Shown piece by piece: positions 1-7,857 of a stretch of 41,588 nt of DNA (within the stretch, counting starts at the first letter, position 1; each line of letters opens with the position of its first letter). The notes under the pieces are model-generated. The model did no database searches and was not told where the DNA came from. It worked only from the letters and a program-made list of their open reading frames with translations. Made by a program: the position numbers and the translations under genes. The DNA lies in the NCBI GenBank assembly GCA_023408815.1, contig JAEYJO010000040.1:1-41588 (forward strand), in the 5' to 3' direction. This DNA is from Bacillota bacterium. GTDB taxonomy: Bacteria; Bacillota; Clostridia; Lachnospirales; Lachnospiraceae.

Positions 1-70
1 AAGAAAAGGACTCGTGAACGGTACTGATTCAGGTTTCTGGTCACAAATATATAAAATCCCTCAATGGATA

Positions 71-103
71 AGAAAAATAGAGTTAGGATTTGCATCCTAA
101 CTC
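71..103 (-). terminator. Intrinsic terminator after the FMN reductase operon
   Basis: A perfect 10-bp stem (GAGTTAGGAT / ATCCTAACTC, positions 80-89 and 94-103) with a 4-nt loop is followed on the minus strand by a T-rich run (complement of positions 71-79). It lies about 100 nt downstream of the reductase stop codon and would end the three-gene operon. Confidence 0.75.
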
Positions 104-122
104 CGCTTTGTCTACGGTCTGA

Positions 123-147
123 GAAGCTGATTTTTTCAATCAGCTTC
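123..147 (-). terminator. Second hairpin downstream of the reductase gene
   Basis: A perfect 10-bp inverted repeat (GAAGCTGATT / AATCAGCTTC) encloses a 5-nt loop between the reductase stop and the stronger terminator at 71-103. It has no clear T-run on the minus strand, so it may be an RNA-stabilising hairpin rather than a terminator. Confidence 0.4.
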
Positions 148-201
148 TTCCAATGAAACTTTGATAAATTAAGTAGATATTGCTAATCAGACCGCCTCAC
201 T

Positions 202-750
202 TCAAGAGACTTTTTCCACCCAATCGGCAAAAGCAGATAAGAACCCATCAATAAATTTTTGTGTATCCTCATTGCTTAATGCTCCGTTTTCATCAATCAG
301 GGTGTGGTAAGCACCAATATATGCTTCGGGCTGAGCCAGAGTCAAAACATTGAGAAAGGCGAGCACCTGACGCAGATGATGATTGGCGCCAAAGCCTCCG
401 ATTCCTCCCGGCGACTGACTGATTACGGCGCCGGGCTTACCGTTCCAAACATTCTGTCCATAAGGCCGTGAACCGACATCAAGCGCATTCTTCAGCGCTG
501 CCGGTATGGAGCGGTTATGTTCAGGCGTGATGAACAGCACAGCGTCCAAAGCCTTTACTTCATCACGAAACGCAACGTATTCTTCAGGATTCGCTTCATC
601 ATAATCCTGATTATAAAGAGGGAGTGCTCCGATATCAATGGTTTTGATCTCATAGCCTGCCGGTGCATTATTTTTAATATAATCTGCGATACTTCCTGAG
701 AAAGAGCCCTTTCTCAAACTACCTGTAATGATTCCAATTGTTCTTTTCAT
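202..750 (-). CDS. NADPH-dependent FMN reductase family protein
   Basis: A 182-residue flavodoxin-fold reductase predicted to move electrons from NAD(P)H to FMN or small acceptors such as quinones or azo compounds in the cytoplasm. The N-terminal strand ends in the phosphate-binding loop GSLRKGSFS, and the family motif TPEHNRSIPAALKNALD follows mid-protein, then a glycine-rich GGIGGFG stretch. Length matches the family. The ATG is preceded by AGGAGG at good spacing. It is the last gene of an operon led by an Rrf2 regulator and an NAD(P)-binding protein, which suggests a role in redox or electrophile stress. The physiological substrate cannot be read from the sequence. Confidence 0.9.
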   Translation of the reverse strand: MKRTIGIITGSLRKGSFSGSIADYIKNNAPAGYEIKTIDIGALPLYNQDYDEANPEEYVAFRDEVKALDAVLFITPEHNRSIPAALKNALDVGSRPYGQNVWNGKPGAVISQSPGGIGGFGANHHLRQVLAFLNVLTLAQPEAYIGAYHTLIDENGALSNEDTQKFIDGFLSAFADWVEKVS

Positions 751-788
751 ATGGTTTTCCTCCTAATATTGTTTTGTCATTTACAAAA

Positions 789-1430
789 TTACTGGTTACA
801 TACGGTAAATCGTGTTTGGATAAACTGTGGAACTTCTATTTCATTCAAAATTGCAACTGCCATTGTCCCGCTGGTGACAATGGACTCTCCCGCAGCGGAG
901 GTGAGCAAATCATCCTTGCCCAAAATTGGGACCACAGCCTCCCCGGGAACAAATTCTGCCGAAGGGGATACCCCAACCCAGTTAACATTCTCAACACTGC
1001 GCAGGAAGTTCAAGGTTTTGTATGCCTCGATAGGAATAGAAATCCAAGAAGCTGCGTCAGGAACGGTCTTTAGGGTGTCCAGAAACAACTTGCCCTCCGA
1101 ATCCAGCAGACTGGCTGCACCAAGAATAAAAAACAGCCGCGGGCTTTCTGTCTCACGAAACAAAGCAATTAGCTTTGCCGCTAAGTCAAGATGCAGATAG
1201 GCCTGATCGGGAGCAGTGGCAAAAGCGTTGACGATAACATCGAAACCATCCAGATCTGCTTTGGTCAATTCAAACACATCCTTATTTATCACTTTTGCAT
1301 CACTTCCTAACAACGTAGCTGCTCTCTCTTTGTTTCGCACAATTGCGGTAACGTCATGTCCGCGGGCCACACTTTCTTTGTACAGAGCAGTCCCGGCCAT
1401 TCCGGTTGCGCCAATGATTGCGAGTTTCAT
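789..1430 (-). CDS. NAD(P)-binding Rossmann-fold oxidoreductase (YwnB/atypical SDR type)
   Basis: A 213-residue protein beginning with the Rossmann dinucleotide-binding motif GATGMAG directly after the first beta strand, as in NmrA-like atypical short-chain dehydrogenases. It resembles YwnB of Bacillus, which also sits beside an Rrf2 regulator (YwnA). No canonical YxxxK catalytic pair is obvious, so it may be a redox sensor or reductase of unknown substrate. An AAGGAGG site precedes the ATG, 23 nt separate it from the regulator upstream, and about 38 nt separate it from the FMN reductase downstream, consistent with one operon. Confidence 0.85.
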   Translation of the reverse strand: MKLAIIGATGMAGTALYKESVARGHDVTAIVRNKERAATLLGSDAKVINKDVFELTKADLDGFDVIVNAFATAPDQAYLHLDLAAKLIALFRETESPRLFFILGAASLLDSEGKLFLDTLKTVPDAASWISIPIEAYKTLNFLRSVENVNWVGVSPSAEFVPGEAVVPILGKDDLLTSAAGESIVTSGTMAVAILNEIEVPQFIQTRFTVCNQ

Positions 1431-1453
1431 TTAATACACCTCCTTAAAAATTG

Positions 1454-1861
1454 TTATATGAATTCTTTTGTGATTTCCGCCAACGTAATGGCAGAAAGCT
1501 TTTTCTCAGTTTCACTTTGTATATTGTCGTATAACTGCTTGAGGGTAACCTCAATCTTCGCTCCCACGGGACATTGATGATTAGTATTGCCATGGATGGC
1601 GAATAGAAGGGGATGGTCCTCCACCGCAAGGAATATATCCAGAAGCGTAATATCTTCTTTTTTTCTTGCAAGACCCGTAACACCACGCTTTGTACTCGTT
1701 TCAATCAGCTTCGCCCGCTTCAGGCGGCTCATCAAGCGCCGAACAAGCGCAGGATTTGTATTAATGCTGGATGCAATATACTCGGACGTAACAGGCTCTG
1801 TCCCCATCAATGCAATAATACTTAAAATATGAATGCTAACCGATAGCTTGGTTGAATACAT
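1454..1861 (-). CDS. Rrf2 family transcriptional regulator (YwnA-like)
   Basis: A 135-residue winged-helix regulator. The N-terminal region (about 1-60) carries the Rrf2 helix-turn-helix, including the segment NTNPALVRRLMSRLKRA. It lacks the three-cysteine cluster of the Fe-S Rrf2 proteins (IscR, NsrR) and has one cysteine, Cys97, in HQCPVG, a motif common in YwnA-type members. It probably represses its own operon through the palindrome in its promoter and responds to thiol-reactive or redox stress; the signal is inferred. AGGAGG lies 6 nt before the ATG. First gene of a three-gene operon. Confidence 0.88.
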   Translation of the reverse strand: MYSTKLSVSIHILSIIALMGTEPVTSEYIASSINTNPALVRRLMSRLKRAKLIETSTKRGVTGLARKKEDITLLDIFLAVEDHPLLFAIHGNTNHQCPVGAKIEVTLKQLYDNIQSETEKKLSAITLAEITKEFI

Positions 1862-1872
1862 AAGCGCCTCCT

Positions 1873-1895
1873 TTTGTAACCATTATAGTTACAAA
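1873..1895. promoter_or_regulatory. Palindromic operator overlapping the -10 of the Rrf2 operon
   Basis: TTTGTAAC and GTTACAAA form perfect 8-bp arms around a 7-bp centre that contains the -10 hexamer. Its position over the promoter of an Rrf2 gene suggests the autoregulatory operator. The palindrome is seen directly; the bound protein is inferred. Confidence 0.7.
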
Positions 1896-1910
1896 TATTT
1901 TCATTGTCAA
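1882..1910 (-). promoter_or_regulatory. Sigma-A promoter of the Rrf2 operon
   Basis: Read on the minus strand, a perfect TTGACA (-35, complement of 1905-1910) and a perfect TATAAT (-10, complement of 1882-1887) are separated by 17 bp. The predicted start lies only a few nucleotides upstream of the ribosome binding site of the regulator, so the leader is very short. Confidence 0.85.
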
Positions 1911-1949
1911 GTACTTTTTTTAACATTTTTACTTTTTAATTATTTTAAA

Positions 1950-3044
1950 TCAATTCTTATTTCCATATCTAACAGTATGATAAACCGTAGTTGCTATATC
2001 CAGCAGAAAGAAGAAGAGAATCACTATTACGATTCCGTTGATGAGGGCATCTGTATTATAATAAATCAGCAAATCTCCCTTTGAAGAAAAGACGATTCCG
2101 GTCTCCCTCTGCAATGCCTGCATGAAATCCACGTTCCATATAGGCAATACCTTCATGAAGATAAATGTCATAATAAAGCCTATAATGTCCATTACAATGG
2201 TCGTCACCATTACCCGATAGTTATACCTCCCTGCCACGAGCTTCACAAAGTCACTGATGATACCTGCCATAACACTGATAATAAAAAACGGAAGCACCTT
2301 TCCCCATATAGATAAATTGAACAGCGGAATCGATACCATCTCTTCTCCCTGCCTTACCCACGCTCCCATAAGCTGGGGGCTATAAGCAAAAAGAATAATT
2401 GCGAGCACGCCGAAGACGATTCCTACCGCACTCTCTCCTCTGCTTATCATTGCCTTCTTATATGGAATCTGAGGCAGCTTTTCCACAGACCATGCTTCTC
2501 CCGACAAATCCAGCTTCACATGGTATCTTTGCATAAGGGCAAAAACCAGTGTTATAACGCCGAAAATCTGCAAAAGGGCAGAAGGCAGCGTGATTCCTAT
2601 ATCGAATACCTCCCACCATGTACTGCTGTTTAATAAACTTTCATTCAGCGCATAGCTCATTCCCGATATAATATCCAGTGTTTCGTCACTCACTACATGG
2701 ACCATCGCAGATATAATATCCGAAAAAAGAATTGCCGCTCCGGCACAGATAAGAACAATCTTCAAAATATAGCAATATCTGTCGTAATATTCCCCGCTGA
2801 TCAGCCCTTCTTTGTCTCCGCGATAGCTTCTCGCCATCTTGGCCGGATCTCCAAGCGAGGTAAGTACCGCTCTTTCGCATTCCTCACGGCTTAATTCTCC
2901 GCTGCCCTCCCGTTCCTCTATCATATCCTCGATCAAGGATCTAAGCTCCTGTTCGATGTCATCCCTCTGCTTCTCCGGCAAGCGCCGTACCACATCATAT
3001 AAGTATCTTTCTACCAATTCATTCGATACCTTTTCTTTCACCAT
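1950..3044 (-). CDS. HAAS-domain integral membrane protein paired with PadR
   Basis: About 364 residues. The first 70 or so are soluble and match the HAAS (DUF1700-like) module often encoded next to PadR regulators, with the segment RRLPEKQRDDIEQELRS. Several hydrophobic segments follow (roughly 100-130, 150-180, 215-235, 255-280, 290-315 and 345-365), so it is a polytopic membrane protein. The ATG at 3044 has AAAGGA upstream and fits the usual start of the family; a GTG at 3065 would add seven residues. It lies immediately downstream of the PadR gene. Its biochemical role is unknown; such proteins are thought to act in envelope stress or signalling. Confidence 0.8.
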   Translation of the reverse strand: MVKEKVSNELVERYLYDVVRRLPEKQRDDIEQELRSLIEDMIEEREGSGELSREECERAVLTSLGDPAKMARSYRGDKEGLISGEYYDRYCYILKIVLICAGAAILFSDIISAMVHVVSDETLDIISGMSYALNESLLNSSTWWEVFDIGITLPSALLQIFGVITLVFALMQRYHVKLDLSGEAWSVEKLPQIPYKKAMISRGESAVGIVFGVLAIILFAYSPQLMGAWVRQGEEMVSIPLFNLSIWGKVLPFFIISVMAGIISDFVKLVAGRYNYRVMVTTIVMDIIGFIMTFIFMKVLPIWNVDFMQALQRETGIVFSSKGDLLIYYNTDALINGIVIVILFFFLLDIATTVYHTVRYGNKN

Positions 3045-3087
3045 ATTACTATCATCCTTTCCCACCGACTTATTTCGTCTCCTGTTT

Positions 3088-3432
3088 CTAAATGGTTCCC
3101 TGCTCCAATAAACGATTCATGCTTTCCGTCATTTCTCTCCATTGTGCTGCCAGCTTCTCATACACTACATTGCCCAACTCAGTTCTTTTATAATATTTCC
3201 TCGGCTTGCTTCCGTCAGTTTCCCACTCGCTTACGAGCAGTTCCTGCTTCTCCAACCTCCTAAGCAGCGGATATAGCGTATTCGTATCTATACTTACACC
3301 CTTCTCCTCCATACTTTTAACAAGGGTATAACCATACTGCGGCTCATTCAGCTGGCTGAGGACGCTGAGTACAATAGTACCTCTTCTAAGTTCCAAAGTC
3401 AGCGATGATAATATTTCATTCAGTTCTCCCAT
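3088..3432 (-). CDS. PadR family transcriptional regulator
   Basis: A 114-residue winged-helix protein of the short PadR class. The HTH region includes YGYTLVKSMEEKGV and the PadR signature NTLYPLLRRLEKQELL, followed by the wing residues RKYYKRTELG. A C-terminal helix for dimerisation completes the usual length. GGAGGAG precedes the ATG. It heads a two-gene operon with a HAAS membrane protein, and its promoter contains a palindrome, so autorepression is likely. The ligand is unknown. Confidence 0.93.
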   Translation of the reverse strand: MGELNEILSSLTLELRRGTIVLSVLSQLNEPQYGYTLVKSMEEKGVSIDTNTLYPLLRRLEKQELLVSEWETDGSKPRKYYKRTELGNVVYEKLAAQWREMTESMNRLLEQGTI

Positions 3433-3455
3433 AGCTTTCTCCTCCTGTATATCAC

Positions 3456-3485
3456 ATTATAGTGTATATTACACACTATTGTCAA
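3456..3485 (-). promoter_or_regulatory. Promoter and probable PadR operator
   Basis: On the minus strand, perfect TTGACA (complement of 3480-3485) and TATAAT (complement of 3456-3461) are 18 bp apart. Between and partly over them lies an inverted repeat at 3459-3479 with 7-bp arms ATAGTGT / ACACTAT. The core GTGT-N5-ACAC resembles PadR-type half sites. Binding by the adjacent regulator is inferred. Confidence 0.75.
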
Positions 3486-3521
3486 TAATAAAATAATGGA
3501 TGATTGTTAGACTCTAGCTCT

Positions 3522-3660
3522 GAGGCGCTGTCACTTTAGTCACATCTTCCTCTTAAGCGGCATGCGCCTCCTGCACGGGGTGCTTTTGTTCCGCGCGCGT
3601 AGCTGCGCATTGTTTGCCCGAAGGGCTTTTATGTAATAGGAGAAATTTCCTATTACATAA
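3522..3660. repeat. Intergenic cluster of inverted repeats
   Basis: The 290-bp gap between the PadR operon and the metallo-hydrolase gene holds no convincing ORF. It holds GAGGCGC (3522-3528) paired with GCGCCTC (3564-3570), a GCGC/GCGC hairpin near 3592-3609, and a perfect 13-bp inverted repeat TTATGTAATAGGA / TCCTATTACATAA at 3629-3660 flanked by GGCTTTT and AAAAAAGCC. The last could be a bidirectional terminator or a dispersed repeat. No other copy was noticed in this window. Confidence 0.5.
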
Positions 3661-3694
3661 AAAAGCCTTGAAACATTCCTCAGAACGTTCCAAG
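3659..3694 (-). terminator. Terminator of the apt-rel operon
   Basis: On the minus strand a 12-bp stem with two G-U pairs (arms 3683-3694 and 3667-3678), a TGAG loop and a run of six T follow the metallo-hydrolase stop by about 30 nt. This is a good intrinsic terminator. Confidence 0.8.
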
Positions 3695-3722
3695 ACTCTT
3701 CCTCTTATTCCATCTATTTATC

Positions 3723-4355
3723 TCACTGGCAAAAGGGATTATATTTCTTCTCCCAGCCTATTTCGGTAGTTTCTCCATGCCCCGGATATACCTTAACCTT
3801 ATCGGGCAGAACATACAGCCTTTCTTTTATGGACCTTGTAAGCGTACTCATACTCCCCGTGGGCAGATCAGTCCTCCCTACCGATTCCTGAAAGAGTGTA
3901 TCGCCGCTTATGAGCATGCTATCCTCCTCGAAATAATAGCAGCAGCCTCCTATCGTATGCCCGGGAGTGGCAATAAGCCTGCATGTCATCCCCGCTATAG
4001 TTATCTGCGCCCCGTCTTCCAAATATTCGTCCGGCACTACCGTATAAGCGCGCCCCGCCTGCTCGGAAACATTATTTACAGAGTTCTCGCACAAAGCCTT
4101 TTCTTCCGTATAGGCATATATCTTCGCTCCGCTCAGCTCCCGCAGCCTTTCACTTCCCCATATATGATCGAAATGTCCGTGAGTCAGAAGAATTCCCTTT
4201 ATCTGAAAGCCTTTTTCCTTCAAGGTTTCATAAATATAATCTCCGGAATCCGCCGGATCGATAAATATAGCATCGCCGCTGCCTTCCTTATATATAAAAT
4301 AACAATTGGTCTGACAGATACCGAGCACCATACGCCCTATTTTCAAATTCGCCAT
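3723..4355 (-). CDS. MBL-fold metallo-hydrolase (glyoxalase II-like)
   Basis: A 210-residue metallo-beta-lactamase-fold hydrolase. The zinc motif THGHFDHIWG appears near residue 75, further ligand regions are TPGHTIGG and ISGDTLFQ, and YPGHGETT closes the site; this is the glyoxalase II-like layout. The start is set at the ATG at 4355 with AAGGAG upstream; a longer reading to 4418 would overlap rel and adds a non-homologous-looking stretch. It follows rel by about 25 nt and is the last gene of the operon. The substrate is probably a thioester or similar small ester, but it cannot be assigned from sequence. Confidence 0.88.
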   Translation of the reverse strand: MANLKIGRMVLGICQTNCYFIYKEGSGDAIFIDPADSGDYIYETLKEKGFQIKGILLTHGHFDHIWGSERLRELSGAKIYAYTEEKALCENSVNNVSEQAGRAYTVVPDEYLEDGAQITIAGMTCRLIATPGHTIGGCCYYFEEDSMLISGDTLFQESVGRTDLPTGSMSTLTRSIKERLYVLPDKVKVYPGHGETTEIGWEKKYNPFCQ

Positions 4356-4380
4356 TCCGTTCTCCTTCTCCTTTCGCGGC

Positions 4381-6711
4381 TCAGCCGGTAGTCCTTTCAA
4401 TATCAATAATACTTTCAACGCCTCTTAGTTTATCGATGATGCGATTCAGTTCTTCCCTGCTTCCTATTTCGAAGGAAGTGGATAAGGTTGCAAGCCCCTG
4501 CTTGTTCGTTCTCGTATTCATAGACAAAATATCCACGTTCTTCTCTGTAAGCGCGCGGGATATATCCGCAATAAGGCCACTTCTGTTATTGGCGAATATC
4601 CTGATTTCCGCAAAATATTTCTCGCCGGTAATCTCCTCCGTGGACTGCTGCCACTCCGCATCGATAAGCCTCACCCTTTCCAGCTCAGGCATATTAATAA
4701 CATTGACGCAATCCGTCCGATGGATAGACACTCCTCTTCCGCGAGTGACGAAGCCGACGATCTCATCTCCGGGAACCGGACTGCAGCATTTGGAAAAACG
4801 CACAGCCACGTCATGAATTCCTTTTACTACGATACCGCTCCCTGATTTGGCCTGCGCTTTCTTCTGATAATTGCCTTCAGTAACGGAAGCCAGCACCTCT
4901 TCGTCCGTCAGCGCCTTTTTATGCGCCTTGTCGTAAAGCTCCTGCATCTTGTTGATGATCTGGCCTTCCTTCAAGCCGCCGTGTCCCACTGCGGCATAGA
5001 CGGAATCCCAGTCTTTGAAGCCGTACTTTTTCATAATGGCATTCATATATTCGGGCTTCATGATATCTATGGTATTAATCGCTTTTGCCTTGCAGTAGGC
5101 CGACAAAAGTTCCTTGCCTTTAACGATATTATCTTCCTTAAGCTCATTCTTGAACCACTGGTTGATCTTACTCTTGGCCTGCGTACTCTTTACTACATTC
5201 AGCCAGTCACGGCTGGGACCCTTGGAATTCTGAGAGGTCATAATCTCAATTCGGTCGCCGTTTTTAATTTCATAATCTATGGTTACCAACTTGCCGTTCA
5301 CCCTCGCACCAATCATCTTGTTTCCTACCGCACTATGGATGCTGTAGGCAAAATCAATAGGAGTAGAGCCGGCCGGAAGATTCTTAACATCACCCGTGGG
5401 CGTGAAGCAATAAACGCTGTCAGAGAACAGATCCAAATCGCTCTTTAGCAGATTCATAAACTCCATATTGTCGGACATATCCCTTTGCCACTCCAGAATC
5501 TGCCTGAGCCATACGAGCTTCTCTTCTTCCCGCTCCTCTGCCTTCTTCCCGTCAGAGGCTTCCTTATACTTCCAATGAGCGGCAATACCGTACTCCGCCG
5601 CCTTATGCATTTCATAGGTACGTATCTGTATCTCGAAGGGCTGGCCGTTGGAACCGATTAAAGTCGTATGAAGAGACTGGTACATATTGGCTTTAGGCAT
5701 AGCAATATAGTCCTTGAAGCGCCCCGGAATCGGCTTATACATCTCGTGAATAACGCCCAGAGCCGCATAACAGTCCTTTACGGTGTCAACGATAATCCTG
5801 ACCGCGAACAAATCGTAGATCTGGTCGATGGTCTTATCCTGATTCTTCATTTTCTTATAGATGCTGAAAAAATGCTTGATACGGCCGTCCACCTGTGCCT
5901 TGATATCGGCGTTCTCTATATGCTGCATAACTTCGTTTACAATACCCTGGATATATTCTTCCCGCTCGCTTCTGCGAATGGCTATCTTATCCACTAAGTC
6001 ATAATATACTTCAGGCTCCAGATATTTCAGGGATAAATCATCCAGTTCCACCTTTATCTTAGAAATACCAAGCCTTTGCGCAATGGGCGCATAAATATCA
6101 AGCGTTTCCCTTGCAATTCTCTGCTGCTTCTCGGAAGGCATATGCTTCAGAGTACGCATATTGTGCAGCCTATCCGCAAGTTTGATCAAAATGACTCTGA
6201 TGTCCTTTGCCATAGCAAGAAACATCTTGCGCAGGTTTTCCGCCTGAATCTCCAACTTATCCGGAGTTTTGCCTTCATTGTCTCCTGTAAGCTGCAATTG
6301 CTGCAGCTTCGTAACACCGTCTACCAAAAGCACTACGTCCGAACCGAACTCCCGCTCGATTTCCTCTTCCGTCAAAATGGTATCTTCTACCACATCGTGC
6401 ATCAGCCCTGCGGCGATGGTCTCTTTATCCAGCTCCAGATCCGCCAGTATAATTGCTACGCATAAAGGGTGAATGATGTATGGCTCGCCAGACTTTCTGA
6501 CCTGATCCTTATGGGCATCATAGGCTACCTTGTAAGCCTTCTCAATCAACGATATATCATCGGAGGGGTGATATTTGCGCACACGGAAAATAAGGTCCTG
6601 GAACAACTGCTCAGGACTTTGAAATTCCTGAATGGCTTCAATCCTTCCATCATCGAAAACCATCTCGCTAATATCGGTTGTCATCTGTTTCTTTTCTTCT
6701 GTCATATTCAT
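4381..6711 (-). CDS. rel: Bifunctional (p)ppGpp synthetase/hydrolase Rel
   Basis: About 776 residues with the full long RSH layout. An HD hydrolase domain contains GLMHDVVEDT (near 105), the synthetase domain contains RFKDYIAMPKANMYQSLHTT, then come a TGS domain (VYCFTPTGDVKNLPAGSTPIDFAY, split here only for reference as the VYCFTPTG region), a helical and zinc-finger region with CCSPVPGD, and a C-terminal ACT domain. It makes and degrades the alarmone (p)ppGpp and so controls the stringent response. The ATG at 6711 is preferred, with GGTGAT just upstream; a GTG at 6750 is possible. It follows apt closely, the arrangement usual in Firmicutes. Both active sites look intact. Confidence 0.96.
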   Translation of the reverse strand: MNMTEEKKQMTTDISEMVFDDGRIEAIQEFQSPEQLFQDLIFRVRKYHPSDDISLIEKAYKVAYDAHKDQVRKSGEPYIIHPLCVAIILADLELDKETIAAGLMHDVVEDTILTEEEIEREFGSDVVLLVDGVTKLQQLQLTGDNEGKTPDKLEIQAENLRKMFLAMAKDIRVILIKLADRLHNMRTLKHMPSEKQQRIARETLDIYAPIAQRLGISKIKVELDDLSLKYLEPEVYYDLVDKIAIRRSEREEYIQGIVNEVMQHIENADIKAQVDGRIKHFFSIYKKMKNQDKTIDQIYDLFAVRIIVDTVKDCYAALGVIHEMYKPIPGRFKDYIAMPKANMYQSLHTTLIGSNGQPFEIQIRTYEMHKAAEYGIAAHWKYKEASDGKKAEEREEEKLVWLRQILEWQRDMSDNMEFMNLLKSDLDLFSDSVYCFTPTGDVKNLPAGSTPIDFAYSIHSAVGNKMIGARVNGKLVTIDYEIKNGDRIEIMTSQNSKGPSRDWLNVVKSTQAKSKINQWFKNELKEDNIVKGKELLSAYCKAKAINTIDIMKPEYMNAIMKKYGFKDWDSVYAAVGHGGLKEGQIINKMQELYDKAHKKALTDEEVLASVTEGNYQKKAQAKSGSGIVVKGIHDVAVRFSKCCSPVPGDEIVGFVTRGRGVSIHRTDCVNVINMPELERVRLIDAEWQQSTEEITGEKYFAEIRIFANNRSGLIADISRALTEKNVDILSMNTRTNKQGLATLSTSFEIGSREELNRIIDKLRGVESIIDIERTTG

Positions 6712-6771
6712 CACCGGCCATATTCTTATGGAATTATATCCAATTTTCACCCAATACTTTTAAAACAGCCC

Positions 6772-7296
6772 CTATTTTCCCTCGTAACAAATCGCAGATT
6801 CCAATCTGTAATCCTTTAATCTTTCCCGGCCCTTAAGTCCCGCCAGTTCAATCATAACAACGATTCCTATCACTTCTCCGCCTAGCGACTCGATCAAACG
6901 TATCATAGCCTCCGTCGTTCCGCCCGTAGCGATCAAATCATCCACAATCAGAATTTTCTGCCCCGGTTTGATGGAATCCTTATGCATCTCTATGGTCGCC
7001 GTTCCGTACTCCAATTCGTACTCTATGGACACCGTTTCACAAGGAAGCTTTCCTTTTTTCCGAATTAGTACAAAAGGCTTTTTCAAATTATATGCGATGG
7101 GTGTTCCGAAAATAAATCCTCTCGATTCCGGTCCTACTACCACGTCGAATTCCAAATCCTTTACCTTATCCTGCATGGTATCTACAGCAAGCTGCAGTCC
7201 GTCCGCATCCTGCAGAACACTTGTCACATCTCTGAAAATAATACCCTCCTCCGGAAAATCCGGGATACTCCTCACATATTCTTCCAATTGCTTCAT
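6772..7296 (-). CDS. apt: Adenine phosphoribosyltransferase
   Basis: A 174-residue cytoplasmic enzyme converting adenine and PRPP to AMP and pyrophosphate in purine salvage. It starts with the typical SIPDFPEEGIIFRDVT, has GPESRGFIFG in the middle and the PRPP-binding loop ILIVDDLIATGGTT near residues 118-131. The ATG at 7296 gives the normal family length with GGAG nine bases upstream; ATGs at 7311 and 7326 add unneeded residues. It lies between a VOC protein and rel in one operon, which links purine salvage to alarmone synthesis. Confidence 0.95.
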   Translation of the reverse strand: MKQLEEYVRSIPDFPEEGIIFRDVTSVLQDADGLQLAVDTMQDKVKDLEFDVVVGPESRGFIFGTPIAYNLKKPFVLIRKKGKLPCETVSIEYELEYGTATIEMHKDSIKPGQKILIVDDLIATGGTTEAMIRLIESLGGEVIGIVVMIELAGLKGRERLKDYRLESAICYEGK

Positions 7297-7345
7297 CGTT
7301 TCCGTCTCCATTTCTGCTTTCGTCATCCAAAATTTTAAGTCCGTC

Positions 7346-7717
7346 TTATTTCGCCGGAACAATCTCAATCCAGTAATTGTCTGGATCGTTGATGAAATAA
7401 ATTCCCATCCCCGCATTTTCGAAACAGATACAGCCCATTTCCTCATGCTTTTTATGAGCGGCATCCATATCGTCCGTTACAAAGGCGAGATGGAATTCAT
7501 TATCCCCCAAATCATAATTATCCTTTTCCCAGTCACGAAGCCATGTCAGTTCCAGCTGGTGTCCCGTACTCCCATCGCCCATAAAAACAAGCTCAAAGCT
7601 GCCGTCCGACGCTTTTTTTCTCCTTATTTCCTCAAGCCCTAACGCTTCTTTATAAAAATTCACGGACTTTTCCAAATCGATTACGTTAAAATTATTATGC
7701 GCAAATGTAAATTTCAT
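7346..7717 (-). CDS. VOC family protein (glyoxalase I-like)
   Basis: A 123-residue protein of two paired beta-alpha-beta-beta-beta modules. Candidate metal ligands in the glyoxalase I order H-E-H-E are seen: His in FAHNNFNV, Glu in HQLELTW, His in FHLAFVTDD and Glu in YWIEIVP. This suggests a lactoylglutathione-lyase-like metal enzyme, perhaps for methylglyoxal detoxification, although the thiol cofactor of this organism is unknown. The ATG at 7717 with GGGAG upstream is preferred over a start at 7789. It is the first gene of the VOC-apt-rel-MBL operon. Confidence 0.85.
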   Translation of the reverse strand: MKFTFAHNNFNVIDLEKSVNFYKEALGLEEIRRKKASDGSFELVFMGDGSTGHQLELTWLRDWEKDNYDLGDNEFHLAFVTDDMDAAHKKHEEMGCICFENAGMGIYFINDPDNYWIEIVPAK

Positions 7718-7732
7718 ATTTGGCTCCCATCC

Positions 7733-7748
7733 GCGTGCTTTAGCACGC
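7733..7748 (-). other. GC-rich hairpin in the leader of the VOC-apt-rel operon
   Basis: GCGTGC / GCACGC form a perfect 6-bp stem around a 4-nt loop, ending about 16 nt upstream of the VOC start codon and just ahead of its ribosome binding site. There is no T-run. It may influence translation or mRNA stability; function is unknown. Confidence 0.4.
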
Positions 7749-7828
7749 ATACAAATCAGGGGGAGTGAATATTTATTTTCACCCTGCACCCATTCCTTTC
7801 AGCGTTTCCGCTTTTTGTGTCGAATCCC

Positions 7829-7857
7829 ATTATATTATTAATTTTTTATTAAGTCAA
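7829..7857 (-). promoter_or_regulatory. Promoter of the VOC-apt-rel-MBL operon
   Basis: On the minus strand, TTGACT (complement of 7852-7857) and a perfect TATAAT (complement of 7829-7834) are 17 bp apart. The -35 box overlaps the stop codon of the upstream amidase gene, and the leader to the VOC start is about 105 nt. No terminator is visible between the genes, so readthrough from the amidase is also possible. Confidence 0.78.

Noticed and set aside
2..100. An open plus-strand frame at the left edge ending at TAA 98-100
   Set aside because: About 32 codons with no recognisable family, and its end lies in a minus-strand terminator hairpin. It may be the tail of an upstream gene but cannot be supported.
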